From NCBI GenBank assembly GCA_016178785.1, contig JACOSO010000067.1, positions 1 through 64,000 of the forward strand: 64,000 nucleotides of DNA. Reading direction: 5' to 3'. The notes under the pieces were generated by a model. The model was not told the DNA's origin. It was given only the letters and a program-made list of their open reading frames with translations, and ran no database searches. This stretch comes from Bacteroidota bacterium (GTDB taxonomy: Bacteria; Bacteroidota; Bacteroidia; Cytophagales; Cyclobacteriaceae). This document shows positions 8,301-18,099 of the stretch, piece after piece. Numbering within the stretch: position 1 is the stretch's first letter; each line of letters starts with the position of its first letter. Made by a program: the position numbers and the translations under genes.

Positions 8301-8347
8301 CAATCCTGCAAAGATAATCGTTAACCAATCCCTGCCTCAATTTTTAG

Positions 8348-8355
8348 TAACTTTG
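8348..8355 (+). promoter_or_regulatory. -7 box of rimO promoter
   Basis: TAACTTTG matches TAnnTTTG exactly and lies 18 bases before the TTG start at 8374. Transcription would then begin about 10 bases before that codon, which supports the TTG as the real start. Confidence 0.65.
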
Positions 8356-8373
8356 CCTCCTTAATTTTTTAAC

Positions 8374-9681
8374 TTGAAAACCAAAGGCTCTCGCAAGAAT
8401 AAAGTCAATATTGTAACGCTCGGTTGCTCTAAAAATTTAGTAGACAGCGAAGTGCTCCTTACCCAGCTTCGCGGCAACCAGATCGATGCCACGCATGAAT
8501 CCAAAAACGATGACGCCAATATTGTGGTTATCAACACATGCGGATTCATTGACAACGCCAAGCAGGAATCGATCGACACTATTTTAAGGTATGTTGATGC
8601 CAAAGAAGAAGGTATTGTTGAAAAAGTGTACGTTACAGGTTGCCTTTCGCAGCGTTACAAAGACGATCTCGAAAAAGAAATCCCTAAAGTTGATGCGTGG
8701 TTTGGTACGCGCGATCTTTCACGCTTGCTCAAACAACTTAACGCCAACTATAAGCATGAATTGGTTGGCGAACGGATTCTTACCAACCCCAGCCATTTTG
8801 CTTATTTAAAAATTTCAGAAGGCTGCGATCGCCCATGCTCGTTTTGCGCCATTCCATTGATGCGCGGAAAACATATTTCCAGGCCGATGGAAGAACTAGT
8901 ACTTGAAGCAAAAAATCTGGCAAAGAACGGAACGAAAGAATTACTGCTCATCGCCCAAGATTCTACTTACTACGGTCTTGATCTTTACAAAAAGAGAAAT
9001 CTTGCTGAATTACTAAAAAGACTTTCGGATGTCGAGGGAATCGAGTGGATTCGTCTTCATTATGCTTTCCCCACCGGCTTCCCGATGGATGCGCTCGATG
9101 CGATGGCCGAACGAAAAAACATTTGCAAATACCTCGATATTCCATTGCAGCATGGCTCTACTGAAATATTGCAGTTGATGAGAAGGGGAACTACGCGCGA
9201 AAAGACCGAAGCGTTACTTGAATCCATTCGTGAAAGAATTCCTGAGATTGCAATTCGCACCACATTGATTGCAGGTCATCCGGGGGAAACTCAAAAGCAT
9301 TTCGAAGAGATGATGTCGTTTGTTGAGCGTTCGCGTTTCGACAGGCTTGGCGTGTTTACCTATTCGCATGAAGAGAATACACATTCGTATTCAATGAAAG
9401 ACGATGTGCCTGATAAAGTAAAGCAGGAACGTGTTGATCGACTCATGGAATTGCAAGAAGGAATTTCTCTTGAACTTAATCGGGCTAAAATCGGGAAGAC
9501 GTATAAAGTTTTGGTTGACCGGAAGGAAGAAGGAGTTTTTATCGGTCGCACTGAATATGACTCTCCTGAAGTCGATAATGAGGTGATTTTGAATTCTAAA
9601 GACTACCTCCGATTGGGCGATTTTGTGGAAGCTAAAGTTACTTCTGCCACCGAGTTTGATTTGAATGCAGAAGTCACCTGA
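8374..9681 (+). CDS. rimO: ribosomal protein S12 methylthiotransferase RimO
   Basis: 435 residues. RimO is a radical-SAM enzyme with two 4Fe-4S clusters that adds a methylthio group to Asp of ribosomal protein S12. The N-terminal UPF0004 domain carries Cys18 (TLGCSKN), Cys56 (NTCGF) and Cys90 (VTGCLSQR). The radical-SAM motif CDRPCSFC has Cys151, Cys155 and Cys158, and the C-terminal TRAM domain includes VLVDRKEEGVFIGRTE. The start is TTG: no ATG lies near, the protein begins KTKGSRKNKVNIVTLG as expected for the family, and the -7 box lies just upstream. Confidence 0.95.
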   Translation: MKTKGSRKNKVNIVTLGCSKNLVDSEVLLTQLRGNQIDATHESKNDDANIVVINTCGFIDNAKQESIDTILRYVDAKEEGIVEKVYVTGCLSQRYKDDLEKEIPKVDAWFGTRDLSRLLKQLNANYKHELVGERILTNPSHFAYLKISEGCDRPCSFCAIPLMRGKHISRPMEELVLEAKNLAKNGTKELLLIAQDSTYYGLDLYKKRNLAELLKRLSDVEGIEWIRLHYAFPTGFPMDALDAMAERKNICKYLDIPLQHGSTEILQLMRRGTTREKTEALLESIRERIPEIAIRTTLIAGHPGETQKHFEEMMSFVERSRFDRLGVFTYSHEENTHSYSMKDDVPDKVKQERVDRLMELQEGISLELNRAKIGKTYKVLVDRKEEGVFIGRTEYDSPEVDNEVILNSKDYLRLGDFVEAKVTSATEFDLNAEVT

Positions 9682-9815
9682 TTGTTGTTAAAAAATGCTT
9701 AAAACGATCTTCGACCTGAAAGAAAATATACCGATCTTACTTTTCTTAAGAACAAAGTAGACTTCATTGCCGTTATTCGCCACATGATTTACCACAAACT
9801 TTCCTGTTGTTGATT

Positions 9816-11375
9816 ATGCAGCTTCACAAAATCGCGTTGGCCGATACCCATTCCTTTTCTTCATTCTTCCTCGATTACATTTCTCAAAAAGATTCTCTTA
9901 AAAAATTCTATCATCGATTCCCGCTCATCGAAAATTTTAAAGGTCAGATTCAAGAGAAAATATCGTTCCCACAATCAAATCGCGATGTTCTTTTTAAATC
10001 ATTGACCCAACAATATGAAGGAATTAAGATTACTGAAGCTGTTGCTTCCAATTTGAATTCGTTAAAAGATTCCAAAACATTTACAGTAACAACCGGCCAT
10101 CAACTGAATATTTTTACAGGCCCCCTATATTTCATTTACAAAATCGTGACGGTGATTAATGCGTGTAAAAAATTAAAAGCGCACAATCCAGAATACAGCT
10201 TTGTTCCTGTTTACTGGATGGCCAGCGAAGATCACGATTACGAGGAGATCAAATGGTTTCGGCTGTATGGAAAAAAATATGGTTGGGAAACTGATCAAAC
10301 CGGAGCTGTGGGAAGATTCAATCCGAAAGGTCTATCAAAATTGATCGATGAGCTGCCTGGCGAAGTTTCCGTTTTTAAAAATGCATATTCAAAAAGCAAA
10401 ACACTTGCGCAAGCAACAAGACAATACGTCAATGATCTTTTTGGAAGTGAAGGATTGATCGTTGTAGACGGTGATGATCGTGATCTCAAATCGCTATTCA
10501 AAAATGTGATTCACGATGATCTTTTCAACCATACGCCAAAAAAATTAGTCGAAGAAAAAAATAAGCAGCTTGAAGAACTGCATTACCATCCGCAAGTTTT
10601 TGCACGTGACATCAATTTCTTCTATCTCGATAAAAATATCAGACAGCGAGTTGAAAAGAATGGAGATAGTTACACCGTTGTCGATACGGATATAAAATTC
10701 TCATCAGGGGAAATCAAAAATCTGGTTGATACATTTCCGGAAAAATTCAGCCCGAATGTAGTTTTAAGACCACTTTATCAAGAAACAATTCTCCCTAACC
10801 TTGCCTATGTTGGCGGACCGGCAGAGGTGGTTTATTGGCTCCAGCTCAAAAGTGTGTTTGATCATTTCAAAACACCGTTTCCCATTTTGATGCCGCGCAA
10901 TTTTGCTGCAGTGATGGATGAGCCTATCAAGAAAAAATTTGAGAAGACGGGCCTGGAGTTGAGAGATTTTTTTAAAGAAAAGAATTCTTTATTCAATCAT
11001 TGGATCACAAGAAATTCGCGCAACAACCTTTCTTTGGAAAAAGAGATCAAAGAGGCAAGAAACATTTTTACGAATGTAAGAGAGCATGCAGCTCAAATAG
11101 ATTCTACGCTTCTCAAGCATGCCGATGCGCAAACATTGAGGTTGACTAAATCATTGGAAGTGATTGAGCAAAAAATGCTTCGCGCTGAAAAACGCAAGCA
11201 GGATGATAAGCTCCGTCAGATAGAAGTTGTGAAAGATTTTCTTTTCCCCAATGGAAGCCCCCAGGAACGCACGGACAATTTTCTGAATTTTTATCAACAA
11301 GATCAGCAGTTTATCCAAAAATTGATTCAAAATATCGATCCTTTCGATTTTCAGTTTAATGTGATTGATTTGTGA
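9816..11375 (+). CDS. bshC: BshC, putative cysteine-adding enzyme of bacillithiol synthesis
   Basis: 519 residues from the ATG at 9816 (TTG at 9807 is an alternative). BshC completes bacillithiol by joining cysteine to glucosaminyl-malate. Recognised by TTGHQLNIFTGPLYFIYK near residue 95 and YWMASEDHDYEEIKWF near residue 135, the two signature blocks of the Rossmann core, and by a long charged coiled coil (about residues 390-470). The family length is about 520-540. It overlaps the downstream cyclo-ligase by 4 bases (GTGA), implying translational coupling; bshA and bshB are not in this window. Confidence 0.92.
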   Translation: MQLHKIALADTHSFSSFFLDYISQKDSLKKFYHRFPLIENFKGQIQEKISFPQSNRDVLFKSLTQQYEGIKITEAVASNLNSLKDSKTFTVTTGHQLNIFTGPLYFIYKIVTVINACKKLKAHNPEYSFVPVYWMASEDHDYEEIKWFRLYGKKYGWETDQTGAVGRFNPKGLSKLIDELPGEVSVFKNAYSKSKTLAQATRQYVNDLFGSEGLIVVDGDDRDLKSLFKNVIHDDLFNHTPKKLVEEKNKQLEELHYHPQVFARDINFFYLDKNIRQRVEKNGDSYTVVDTDIKFSSGEIKNLVDTFPEKFSPNVVLRPLYQETILPNLAYVGGPAEVVYWLQLKSVFDHFKTPFPILMPRNFAAVMDEPIKKKFEKTGLELRDFFKEKNSLFNHWITRNSRNNLSLEKEIKEARNIFTNVREHAAQIDSTLLKHADAQTLRLTKSLEVIEQKMLRAEKRKQDDKLRQIEVVKDFLFPNGSPQERTDNFLNFYQQDQQFIQKLIQNIDPFDFQFNVIDL

Positions 11376-11935
11376 CTAAAAAAAAAATTCGATCAGAGTA
11401 CTTAAAACTTCGGCTTAAGCTTTCAGAAGAAAAATATTCAAACCTGAATCAAAAACTCTGCGCTAACTTTTTCTCAGAAGTAGATTTATCGACAGTTCAT
11501 ACACTCCACACCTTTCTTCCTATTCATTCTAAAAAAGAGCCTAACACTTGGCTGATCATTGAGAAACTAAAGAAAGATTTTCCTGTGGTCAGAATCTCCA
11601 TTCCAAAAGTTGAGAATAACCGACTAGTCAATTTTTATTTTGAAGGAGAAAGCCAGCTTGGAAAAAATCAGTGGGGAATTCTTGAACCAATCTCTGGCGA
11701 GAAAACACCAACTGACAAAATAGATCTGGTCATCGTTCCATTGCTTGCTTTTGATAAAAACAGTAACCGGGTAGGCTACGGCAAAGGCTTTTATGATCGG
11801 TTTTTAAAAGAATGCCGCATGGACTGCAAAAAAATTGGCCTCTCCTTTTTTGAACCAATTGATGAATTAATTCAAGTTGATCAGTACGACATACCACTTG
11901 ATGTAATAATTACACCTTCTCAAGGATCGCACTGA
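11372..11935 (+). CDS. 5-formyltetrahydrofolate cyclo-ligase
   Basis: 187 residues starting at GTG 11372 inside the bshC stop. The enzyme converts 5-formyl-THF to 5,10-methenyl-THF with ATP, returning stored folate to one-carbon metabolism. The N-terminal basic KKKIRSEYLKLR and the C-terminal NRVGYGKGFYDRFL signature (phosphate/folate loop, near residue 130) are clear. The family is also called FAU1/YgfA; no symbol is assigned. The partnership with bshC is positional only. Confidence 0.92.
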   Translation: MTKKKIRSEYLKLRLKLSEEKYSNLNQKLCANFFSEVDLSTVHTLHTFLPIHSKKEPNTWLIIEKLKKDFPVVRISIPKVENNRLVNFYFEGESQLGKNQWGILEPISGEKTPTDKIDLVIVPLLAFDKNSNRVGYGKGFYDRFLKECRMDCKKIGLSFFEPIDELIQVDQYDIPLDVIITPSQGSH

Positions 11936-11939
11936 AAAT

Positions 11940-14270
11940 TTAATTGCCTGAATACTTCACTTCGAAAGGCTGCTCAAAATAAAACGGAATCCCGTTTTCT
12001 GCTAGGCCATAAATCTGTACTTTGAAATTTCCAATATCATCGGAAGAGGTGAATTGAATTTCGGTTGGCCCAACGGAACTCGAATGAATGAGGGGTGACC
12101 AAAACAAGCAAGACCGAAAATCAGGTAGGCTACTGTTTAAAATGCCTCGAGAAAAAATGGGTGCCACAGGCAAAAATCCTGAGAACTCAATTCTATTTCT
12201 TTCGTTTACGGTCACATGATTTTTTGTTTTCAGCAAGATCACTCCGTTAGCGCCAAGTTTTCCCAAAGCCATCAGCTTTTGACTATCTTTCACCACTTTG
12301 ATGTAAATAACATCAGCAGGTTTCAAGTTCATAAAATAAGACGGGTCCTTTGTGATTTGACCATCAATCACATATAGTGGTCCTGCATAGTTGTTGGGCG
12401 CTTTTCCGGTAGTATTTACGCGCACCACATGCCGTCCATTTATTTTTCGGTACTCCACGCCTCGTAACAATTCCTTCGATACATCTTCCATAGTAGGCAT
12501 CAAAAGATAGTTTTTCATTTGGAGATTGATGTCCGCACCGTTCAGCTCCTCTTCCATTGCTTGGTTAGGGTCGAAGGTAGAGTCTCCCATCACCTTTGGA
12601 TTCACAAAGAATGAATAAGAGTTGTCGATCGCTTTTCTTCTAGAGCTATACTCGAAATATGGGTCTGCATCTTCTCTTATGGTCCGTGCTTCAGCGCGAA
12701 ACGCAACCAGGGAATCAGGGTCATTGATTTTAATTTTGATTTCGTCAGCATCCTTTCCTTTAAAACTAGCTGTATAAAAAAAAAGATCTGGCGAATAAAC
12801 GTTTAGAACCAATGGAAAGGAAAAATGTCCTTTTGAATGAGTATAGGTTTCATATCCTCGCAAACTGTTTTCAAGAAAAAACATGATCATTGTTGAATCT
12901 TTTACAGGCTGACCATTTTTGGCATAAATAGCCCTCCCTGAAAAGGTTAAATACTGTTCTGCTTTGAAGTCAAGAGGAGGTTGATTTTTTTTAGTTATTT
13001 TTTCCCAGTCAAACCATGGGCAATTCTGGGTAATCAAATAGTTATTAATGATAACAGAGGTAGAGTACTCCTTCGGAAGTTCAAACGTATTTGATATATC
13101 ACTGGTGAAAGTCAGGTAATCCATATTTGAATCCGTTGAAGAGAACAAGGCGCTATTGATCACGTTGCAGGCAAAGATTCCATCCGTGCCATAGCCATCA
13201 TTATCAATTATTTGTGCGTTTATTTTGACTGGCTGTCGTGTTGTCCAATTGTTAGATAGGTGTTCTAATTTTAGTGTTCTTTTCTCCTTTCCTTCCAAAT
13301 AAATGACACGATTGGCCAATATTTTAAATTTGGAGTCGGATACTACAACTTGAGCAATACCGCTATTCAAATTTTGCGGTAGAAAAATTTGTTTCGTTCG
13401 CTCCAATGAGAAATCTAGTGGGGCGTGAAACGCTAGGCCTTTGTTGTTGAAAACAAGTAGATATAAATGACTATTGTCGAAATTATTTCGTTCCGCACAT
13501 TCCAAGCCCAACTTAACTTGTCGGTTGGATGCATCACACAAAATTGAAATACCAGACGAAGTTATACTCGGAAGCTCAAATTTTTTCACATGGTTGTCAA
13601 TCCAAAGCTCCACCGCGTACCCCTCGGCTGAAGTAGGTTTCAGGCGAAAAGTACTCACACTATCTCTAACCAAATTTAGAACCATGAGATCCTTCCCTGA
13701 TTCTTTCATGATGGCCTTGGCTTTGGCTCTGTTTCCGGTGTACCTCACTGCAACATTATTTTCAATACCCTCTATCAAAGATCCACCTTCAACAAAAAAA
13801 AGCAGTGAATCCTTTGCGGGCTTCCTTTCAAATAAATTTTGGCCTGATACTAAAAATTGTTTTCTGAAGAATAGTGACTTATCAAGATTCTTCATCCAAT
13901 TTGTGAAAGCAACCAGAACATAATTTCCCGGTACGAGGTCTTCCGGGATAACCATTTTGTTTGATGTCAGTCCATCGTTGACTGACACCCAGTGTGCCAT
14001 TTTCCTCTTCCCGTATTGATCAAACAAGTAAATGTGTACAATTTGATTTCCTTTCAAAGGCTTCAATTCAGCCGCATTCAAATACAATGTTCTGAAATAA
14101 GCGGTGTCGCCAGGCGCGTATTTGGGTTGGTTAAAAAGGAGATTAAGTTTTGCTCTTGCAGTATTTGCAAAGTAAGCATCGGACCTGTTTTTCAACTCAG
14201 AAATCAAATTCTCTTCTGTCAAAAAACTAGCGCTGAGGATTAGGAGAAAAAACAAAATTGATTTTTTCAT
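11940..14270 (-). CDS. MG2/macroglobulin-like protein with TonB-plug-like segment
   Basis: 776 residues from the ATG at 14270, which begins a signal peptide (MKKSILFFLLILSASFL); an upstream frame to 14336 lacks one. The N-terminal 50-130 region (YAPGDTAYFRTLYLNA, then VIPEDLVPGNYVLVAFT) resembles the MG2 beta-sandwich of bacterial alpha-2-macroglobulins. Residues 590-690 (GPLYVIDGQI, LKPADVIYIKVVKD, LGANGVILLKTK) match the plug-like tail of SusC-type receptors. No thioester motif is present. It is the last gene of a three-gene minus-strand operon behind DUF4249 and a TonB receptor, so it probably assists substrate handling at the outer membrane. Confidence 0.7.
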   Translation of the reverse strand: MKKSILFFLLILSASFLTEENLISELKNRSDAYFANTARAKLNLLFNQPKYAPGDTAYFRTLYLNAAELKPLKGNQIVHIYLFDQYGKRKMAHWVSVNDGLTSNKMVIPEDLVPGNYVLVAFTNWMKNLDKSLFFRKQFLVSGQNLFERKPAKDSLLFFVEGGSLIEGIENNVAVRYTGNRAKAKAIMKESGKDLMVLNLVRDSVSTFRLKPTSAEGYAVELWIDNHVKKFELPSITSSGISILCDASNRQVKLGLECAERNNFDNSHLYLLVFNNKGLAFHAPLDFSLERTKQIFLPQNLNSGIAQVVVSDSKFKILANRVIYLEGKEKRTLKLEHLSNNWTTRQPVKINAQIIDNDGYGTDGIFACNVINSALFSSTDSNMDYLTFTSDISNTFELPKEYSTSVIINNYLITQNCPWFDWEKITKKNQPPLDFKAEQYLTFSGRAIYAKNGQPVKDSTMIMFFLENSLRGYETYTHSKGHFSFPLVLNVYSPDLFFYTASFKGKDADEIKIKINDPDSLVAFRAEARTIREDADPYFEYSSRRKAIDNSYSFFVNPKVMGDSTFDPNQAMEEELNGADINLQMKNYLLMPTMEDVSKELLRGVEYRKINGRHVVRVNTTGKAPNNYAGPLYVIDGQITKDPSYFMNLKPADVIYIKVVKDSQKLMALGKLGANGVILLKTKNHVTVNERNRIEFSGFLPVAPIFSRGILNSSLPDFRSCLFWSPLIHSSSVGPTEIQFTSSDDIGNFKVQIYGLAENGIPFYFEQPFEVKYSGN

Positions 14271-14274
14271 CGGT

Positions 14275-15384
14275 TTACCAAAAAGTCGGTTTTGATGTTG
14301 AGCTGAATTTATATGCATCGGTGCAGCTAATTGCAAGTGTGTCGATTGGATTCAAATGATAGGGCACATCTTCACGTTTTAAAACGATCGAGTGCTTCAC
14401 TACTGACGAGGCCGAAAAGTACCCAATCACAGGAGTAGCATCAGCCGAAAGGGCTGTGATGTTACCGCTTGTTTTGGGAGGCGGAGTCTGAAACAAGTTG
14501 CTGCTATTCTCTTTTTGAATTTTAACTTTTTTCCAGAAGTCATAAACAGCCTGTGAAACACTAAGTTGCTCTACTTCCAAATAATATTTGTCATAAAACG
14601 TGCGAACATTAGTTTCAATAAACCCAATGTATTGATTGTCAATTCTGCCATTATTAATAAATCGGGGATCCGATATCTCAGGGATTTGATTATACTGAGT
14701 TACCCAGCAAATGCAGCAGGTACAAGGAGACGCCTGTACTAAAGCACCAGATCTATTTATAAAACCACTGCATGGAACAGGGTCGGGCACCAGGACGGTA
14801 AGTCCTGAGCGGTTGGGTACGGGTCGAGTGCGAAATTGGGGGTAGGTCAAGATCTCAAAAGTGCCAGTCCAGCGCCACCATACCCGACTCTCCTGTGAAG
14901 GTAATACTTCACTGTTGAGGAAAATTTTAAACCCATTGCGCGACTTCACCTGATCGAGATAGTTTGTTTCCTGGTTCATCTGAAACTCTGCTCGTAAATC
15001 TGTGAAATCGCCCACTGGCAAAAGTCTCTCTCTAGACGATTCGTATGATTCTCCGGATTTCGTACTAATTACTAAGGAATAGGATCTCCCGATCATTCCT
15101 TGGATGGTGCTTGCGTAATAGTTACCTGAACTTTTTTCGACTAGTGTCTCCGAATTTCCAATGTCGTCTTTAATAATGACGGTTGCCCCGGTAACCCATT
15201 CTGTTTTTAGTACCTGATCTCTGATCTGAACTGCCTTCGAAATTTTTACCACGTGCGGGCCCGGCTGATCTGTAATCATTCCTTCCACCACAATCGACTG
15301 GTGATACTGAGATGAATTGATATCATATGGGGATACACATGAATCCAGCAGTAAGAAAAAAATAATAAAGCGCGAGTACTTCAT
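14275..15384 (-). CDS. DUF4249 outer-membrane lipoprotein
   Basis: 369 residues. The signal ends in LLLDSC with the lipid-accepting Cys near residue 16. The DUF4249 hallmark follows: SIVVEGMITDQPGPHVVKIS, then VTGATVIIKDDIGN and a SYSLVISTKSGESYES strand. A Cys-rich CTCCIC near residue 222 is unusual and could bind metal or form disulfides. DUF4249 genes nearly always follow a TonB-dependent receptor, as here (2-base gap), and may act like SusD-type surface binding lipoproteins; this role is inferred, not shown. Confidence 0.85.
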   Translation of the reverse strand: MKYSRFIIFFLLLDSCVSPYDINSSQYHQSIVVEGMITDQPGPHVVKISKAVQIRDQVLKTEWVTGATVIIKDDIGNSETLVEKSSGNYYASTIQGMIGRSYSLVISTKSGESYESSRERLLPVGDFTDLRAEFQMNQETNYLDQVKSRNGFKIFLNSEVLPSQESRVWWRWTGTFEILTYPQFRTRPVPNRSGLTVLVPDPVPCSGFINRSGALVQASPCTCCICWVTQYNQIPEISDPRFINNGRIDNQYIGFIETNVRTFYDKYYLEVEQLSVSQAVYDFWKKVKIQKENSSNLFQTPPPKTSGNITALSADATPVIGYFSASSVVKHSIVLKREDVPYHLNPIDTLAISCTDAYKFSSTSKPTFW

Positions 15385-15386
15385 AA

Positions 15387-18077
15387 CTATATTTTAAATC
15401 GGTACGAGATTGATGGAAGAATGGTGCCAATGATAGAGAGTTTATATGGAGTCTGGATTCCATTGTCGTTCGTTTTATAAAAGACAGAATAAACGTTTTT
15501 CCTCGCATAAACATTGTAGAACGAAATGATCCATGAGCCATCAATCAATTTTTTTCTTCGATGATTTCCTTCAATAACCAAAGCAAAGTCTAAGCGATGA
15601 TAATCCGGGACACGATATTCATTACGATCGGAATAATTGACAATTGGAATGTTGTTGATATTTGCATAGGAATAAGGTAAAGTGATCGGCCTTCCGGTGC
15701 GATAGGTGAAATTTCCCGTAAATGAAAATCTCCTCGAAAGTGCATATCGCCAAGTGAAGTTGACTACGTTTGGTTGATCATAATTTGATGGGTACCAATT
15801 TCCGCTATTGATGCTCTCACCGTCAAATGGACTTTGGATCTTTCGCCATGATCTGGCATAGGTATAATTCAACGAACCTTGGAGGCGACCTGAATTTTTG
15901 TTAATCGAGAATTCAACCCCATAAGCTTTCCCGACACCTCTGAGAAGGGCATTCTCGAGCGTTGGATTTAAGACAATGCTTGATCCGTCTTTAAAATCAA
16001 GAATATTGTCAATGTATTTGTAAAAACCTTCTACCGAGAAATCATATTTACCACTCTTATTGCTTCGAAAATACCCTGCCGAATACTGATCACCGATCTG
16101 AGGCTTGAAATAATAATTACTCGACTGCCAAATATCGATGGGCGTTATGGATACGGAATTAGAAATCAGGTGGATGTATTGATAAATACGATTATACCCT
16201 ATTTTGAGAGATGAAAAAGGAGTGACTTTATAAATCAGCGAAAAGCGTGGTTCATACCCCATATAGTTTTTAATTGTTTTACCTCCCGCGTAAGAGACAG
16301 AATCAATTATCGTAGCATTGCTGATGGGCTGGTTCGGTTGATAAAAATAAACTTTGCCTGGTCCCATCGATGTGAATGAAGATATTCTCACTCCTCCATC
16401 AATGCGGAGATTTTCGGTTACCTCAAATTCATCGCTCAGAAAGACAGCACTTTCAAGCGAATGCTCTTTGTTTATGGTTTGGGATTTAACATTTGACTGA
16501 GATGACGTAGGAACAATGGCGCCCGGAGTGATTCCATACCAAATGCCATTGATACCTGTATTGATCCGATGTTTACCCATGTGATAATTAAAGTCTCCTT
16601 TCATTGTTGGATAAGAAAGCCCATATTTCAGATCATAGGCGGAGTTTTTGTTTTTATCTTTCACATCGTAGCTGTATTCACCAAAACCCATCGTAAAAGT
16701 TGAAAATGCCCGATCATTAAACCGATGGTCGTAGTGCAAAGAGGCAACCCGGTTTTGCCACCAAAAAGTGGTATCGGATGGCAGCCCAAATTTGTCTTGA
16801 CTTGCATACCCAGAAAATGTAAGCTTATCATTTTCGCTGAACCTATGAGACAATTTCAAAGACGCATCATAAAACCACACACTGCTTTTATTAATGTCTT
16901 TGTACTGGAGTGTTTTCACCAGCCAATCGGAGTAGGAAGAGCGAAATGATCCAAACACAGAGGTCTTCTCTTTATTAATGGGTCCGTTAAAAGAAATATT
17001 GCTTGATATGGGGCCAATGCCACCTGAAGCTGACCATTTTTTATAATCGCCTTCTTTAGACGAAATATTCAGAACGGAAGAAATTCGACCTCCAAACTCC
17101 GCGGGAATACCCCCCTTAAAGAAGGAGGCGTTTCGCACCGCTTCCGAGTTGAAAGCTGAGAAAAACCCAAATACATGTGAGTTATTAAAAATCTGAACGC
17201 CATCATAAAGAACAAGGTTCTGGTCAACACCACCTCCTCTTACATTAAAACCAGATGACATCTCTCCTACGGAAGTAACTCCTGGCAATACTTGAATTTG
17301 TTTGATGATATCAATCTCCCCCAGGAATACGGGAAGTTTTTTAAGCTGAGCCATTTTCAAGTCGATCTGCCCGACATTACTATTGACTACATTTGACTGA
17401 CGCCCAGTAACAACTACTTCCTCAAGGATTTTTGGAGTTTCCATCAGCTCGGCATTCGCTTCGCCCGATTCATAAATACTCAGGTTGACTATTTTCTCTT
17501 CATAATTGGAATAGCGAAAAACGACAAAATGCTCGCCCGCAGGAATCTCTAGCGAAAATGTTCCGGTACCGGAAGTCGTGGCCACACGATTAGTTCCTTC
17601 AATATAAACTGACGCACCCTGCAAAGGGTCAAGCGTTTTTCCATCTCTTACCGTGCCGGACAAATGCACCGGTGTTCCAGTTTTTACTTTATCTTTTGAA
17701 CCAAGTGACTTGCTTTCTACTTTTATCTTTTCAGATTTTACCGATTGTAAGAATTTAATTTTCTCTAATGTGCGATTGGGGTCTTTTGCAAAGACAACTG
17801 CATAGTTGTAGAAAGTGGTATATGAAATGTCTGTGCCTTGCAAAATTTTTTTCAAGGCTTCTTCAAGTGTCATACCTGCGTAGCCGTCTTCGAATTGAAG
17901 GGACTCGAACCATTGATCAAGAAAAAAGAATTTATTACCACTGTTTCTTTCTATTTCTCTCAAATAGATCGACAATATTTTTCCTTTTTCACTCCCATTC
18001 AACTTTTTGTTGAGTATTTGCTGAGAAAATGCGGCATAAGAAATAGTTAAGAATAGCCAGGTAACAAGTGTCTTCAA
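15387..18077 (-). CDS. TonB-dependent outer-membrane receptor with STN and CarboxypepD-like domains
   Basis: 896 residues with a signal peptide (1-18, ending AAFSQ). An STN domain (about 30-95: LREIERNSGNKFFF, GMTLEEALKKIL) is followed by a carboxypeptidase-regulatory-like beta sandwich (133-210, LSGTVRDGKTLDPLQGASV), the plug (222-330, EEVVVTGRQ, VLPGVTSVGEMSSGFNVRGGG) and a long barrel ending in the aromatic strand PSISYRFKI. An STN domain often signals through a FecR-type anti-sigma factor, but none is seen beside it. It leads a three-gene operon with DUF4249 and an MG2-like protein; the substrate is not inferable. Confidence 0.9.
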   Translation of the reverse strand: MKTLVTWLFLTISYAAFSQQILNKKLNGSEKGKILSIYLREIERNSGNKFFFLDQWFESLQFEDGYAGMTLEEALKKILQGTDISYTTFYNYAVVFAKDPNRTLEKIKFLQSVKSEKIKVESKSLGSKDKVKTGTPVHLSGTVRDGKTLDPLQGASVYIEGTNRVATTSGTGTFSLEIPAGEHFVVFRYSNYEEKIVNLSIYESGEANAELMETPKILEEVVVTGRQSNVVNSNVGQIDLKMAQLKKLPVFLGEIDIIKQIQVLPGVTSVGEMSSGFNVRGGGVDQNLVLYDGVQIFNNSHVFGFFSAFNSEAVRNASFFKGGIPAEFGGRISSVLNISSKEGDYKKWSASGGIGPISSNISFNGPINKEKTSVFGSFRSSYSDWLVKTLQYKDINKSSVWFYDASLKLSHRFSENDKLTFSGYASQDKFGLPSDTTFWWQNRVASLHYDHRFNDRAFSTFTMGFGEYSYDVKDKNKNSAYDLKYGLSYPTMKGDFNYHMGKHRINTGINGIWYGITPGAIVPTSSQSNVKSQTINKEHSLESAVFLSDEFEVTENLRIDGGVRISSFTSMGPGKVYFYQPNQPISNATIIDSVSYAGGKTIKNYMGYEPRFSLIYKVTPFSSLKIGYNRIYQYIHLISNSVSITPIDIWQSSNYYFKPQIGDQYSAGYFRSNKSGKYDFSVEGFYKYIDNILDFKDGSSIVLNPTLENALLRGVGKAYGVEFSINKNSGRLQGSLNYTYARSWRKIQSPFDGESINSGNWYPSNYDQPNVVNFTWRYALSRRFSFTGNFTYRTGRPITLPYSYANINNIPIVNYSDRNEYRVPDYHRLDFALVIEGNHRRKKLIDGSWIISFYNVYARKNVYSVFYKTNDNGIQTPYKLSIIGTILPSISYRFKI

Positions 18078-18099
18078 GGAGTTATGATTTAAGGGTTTG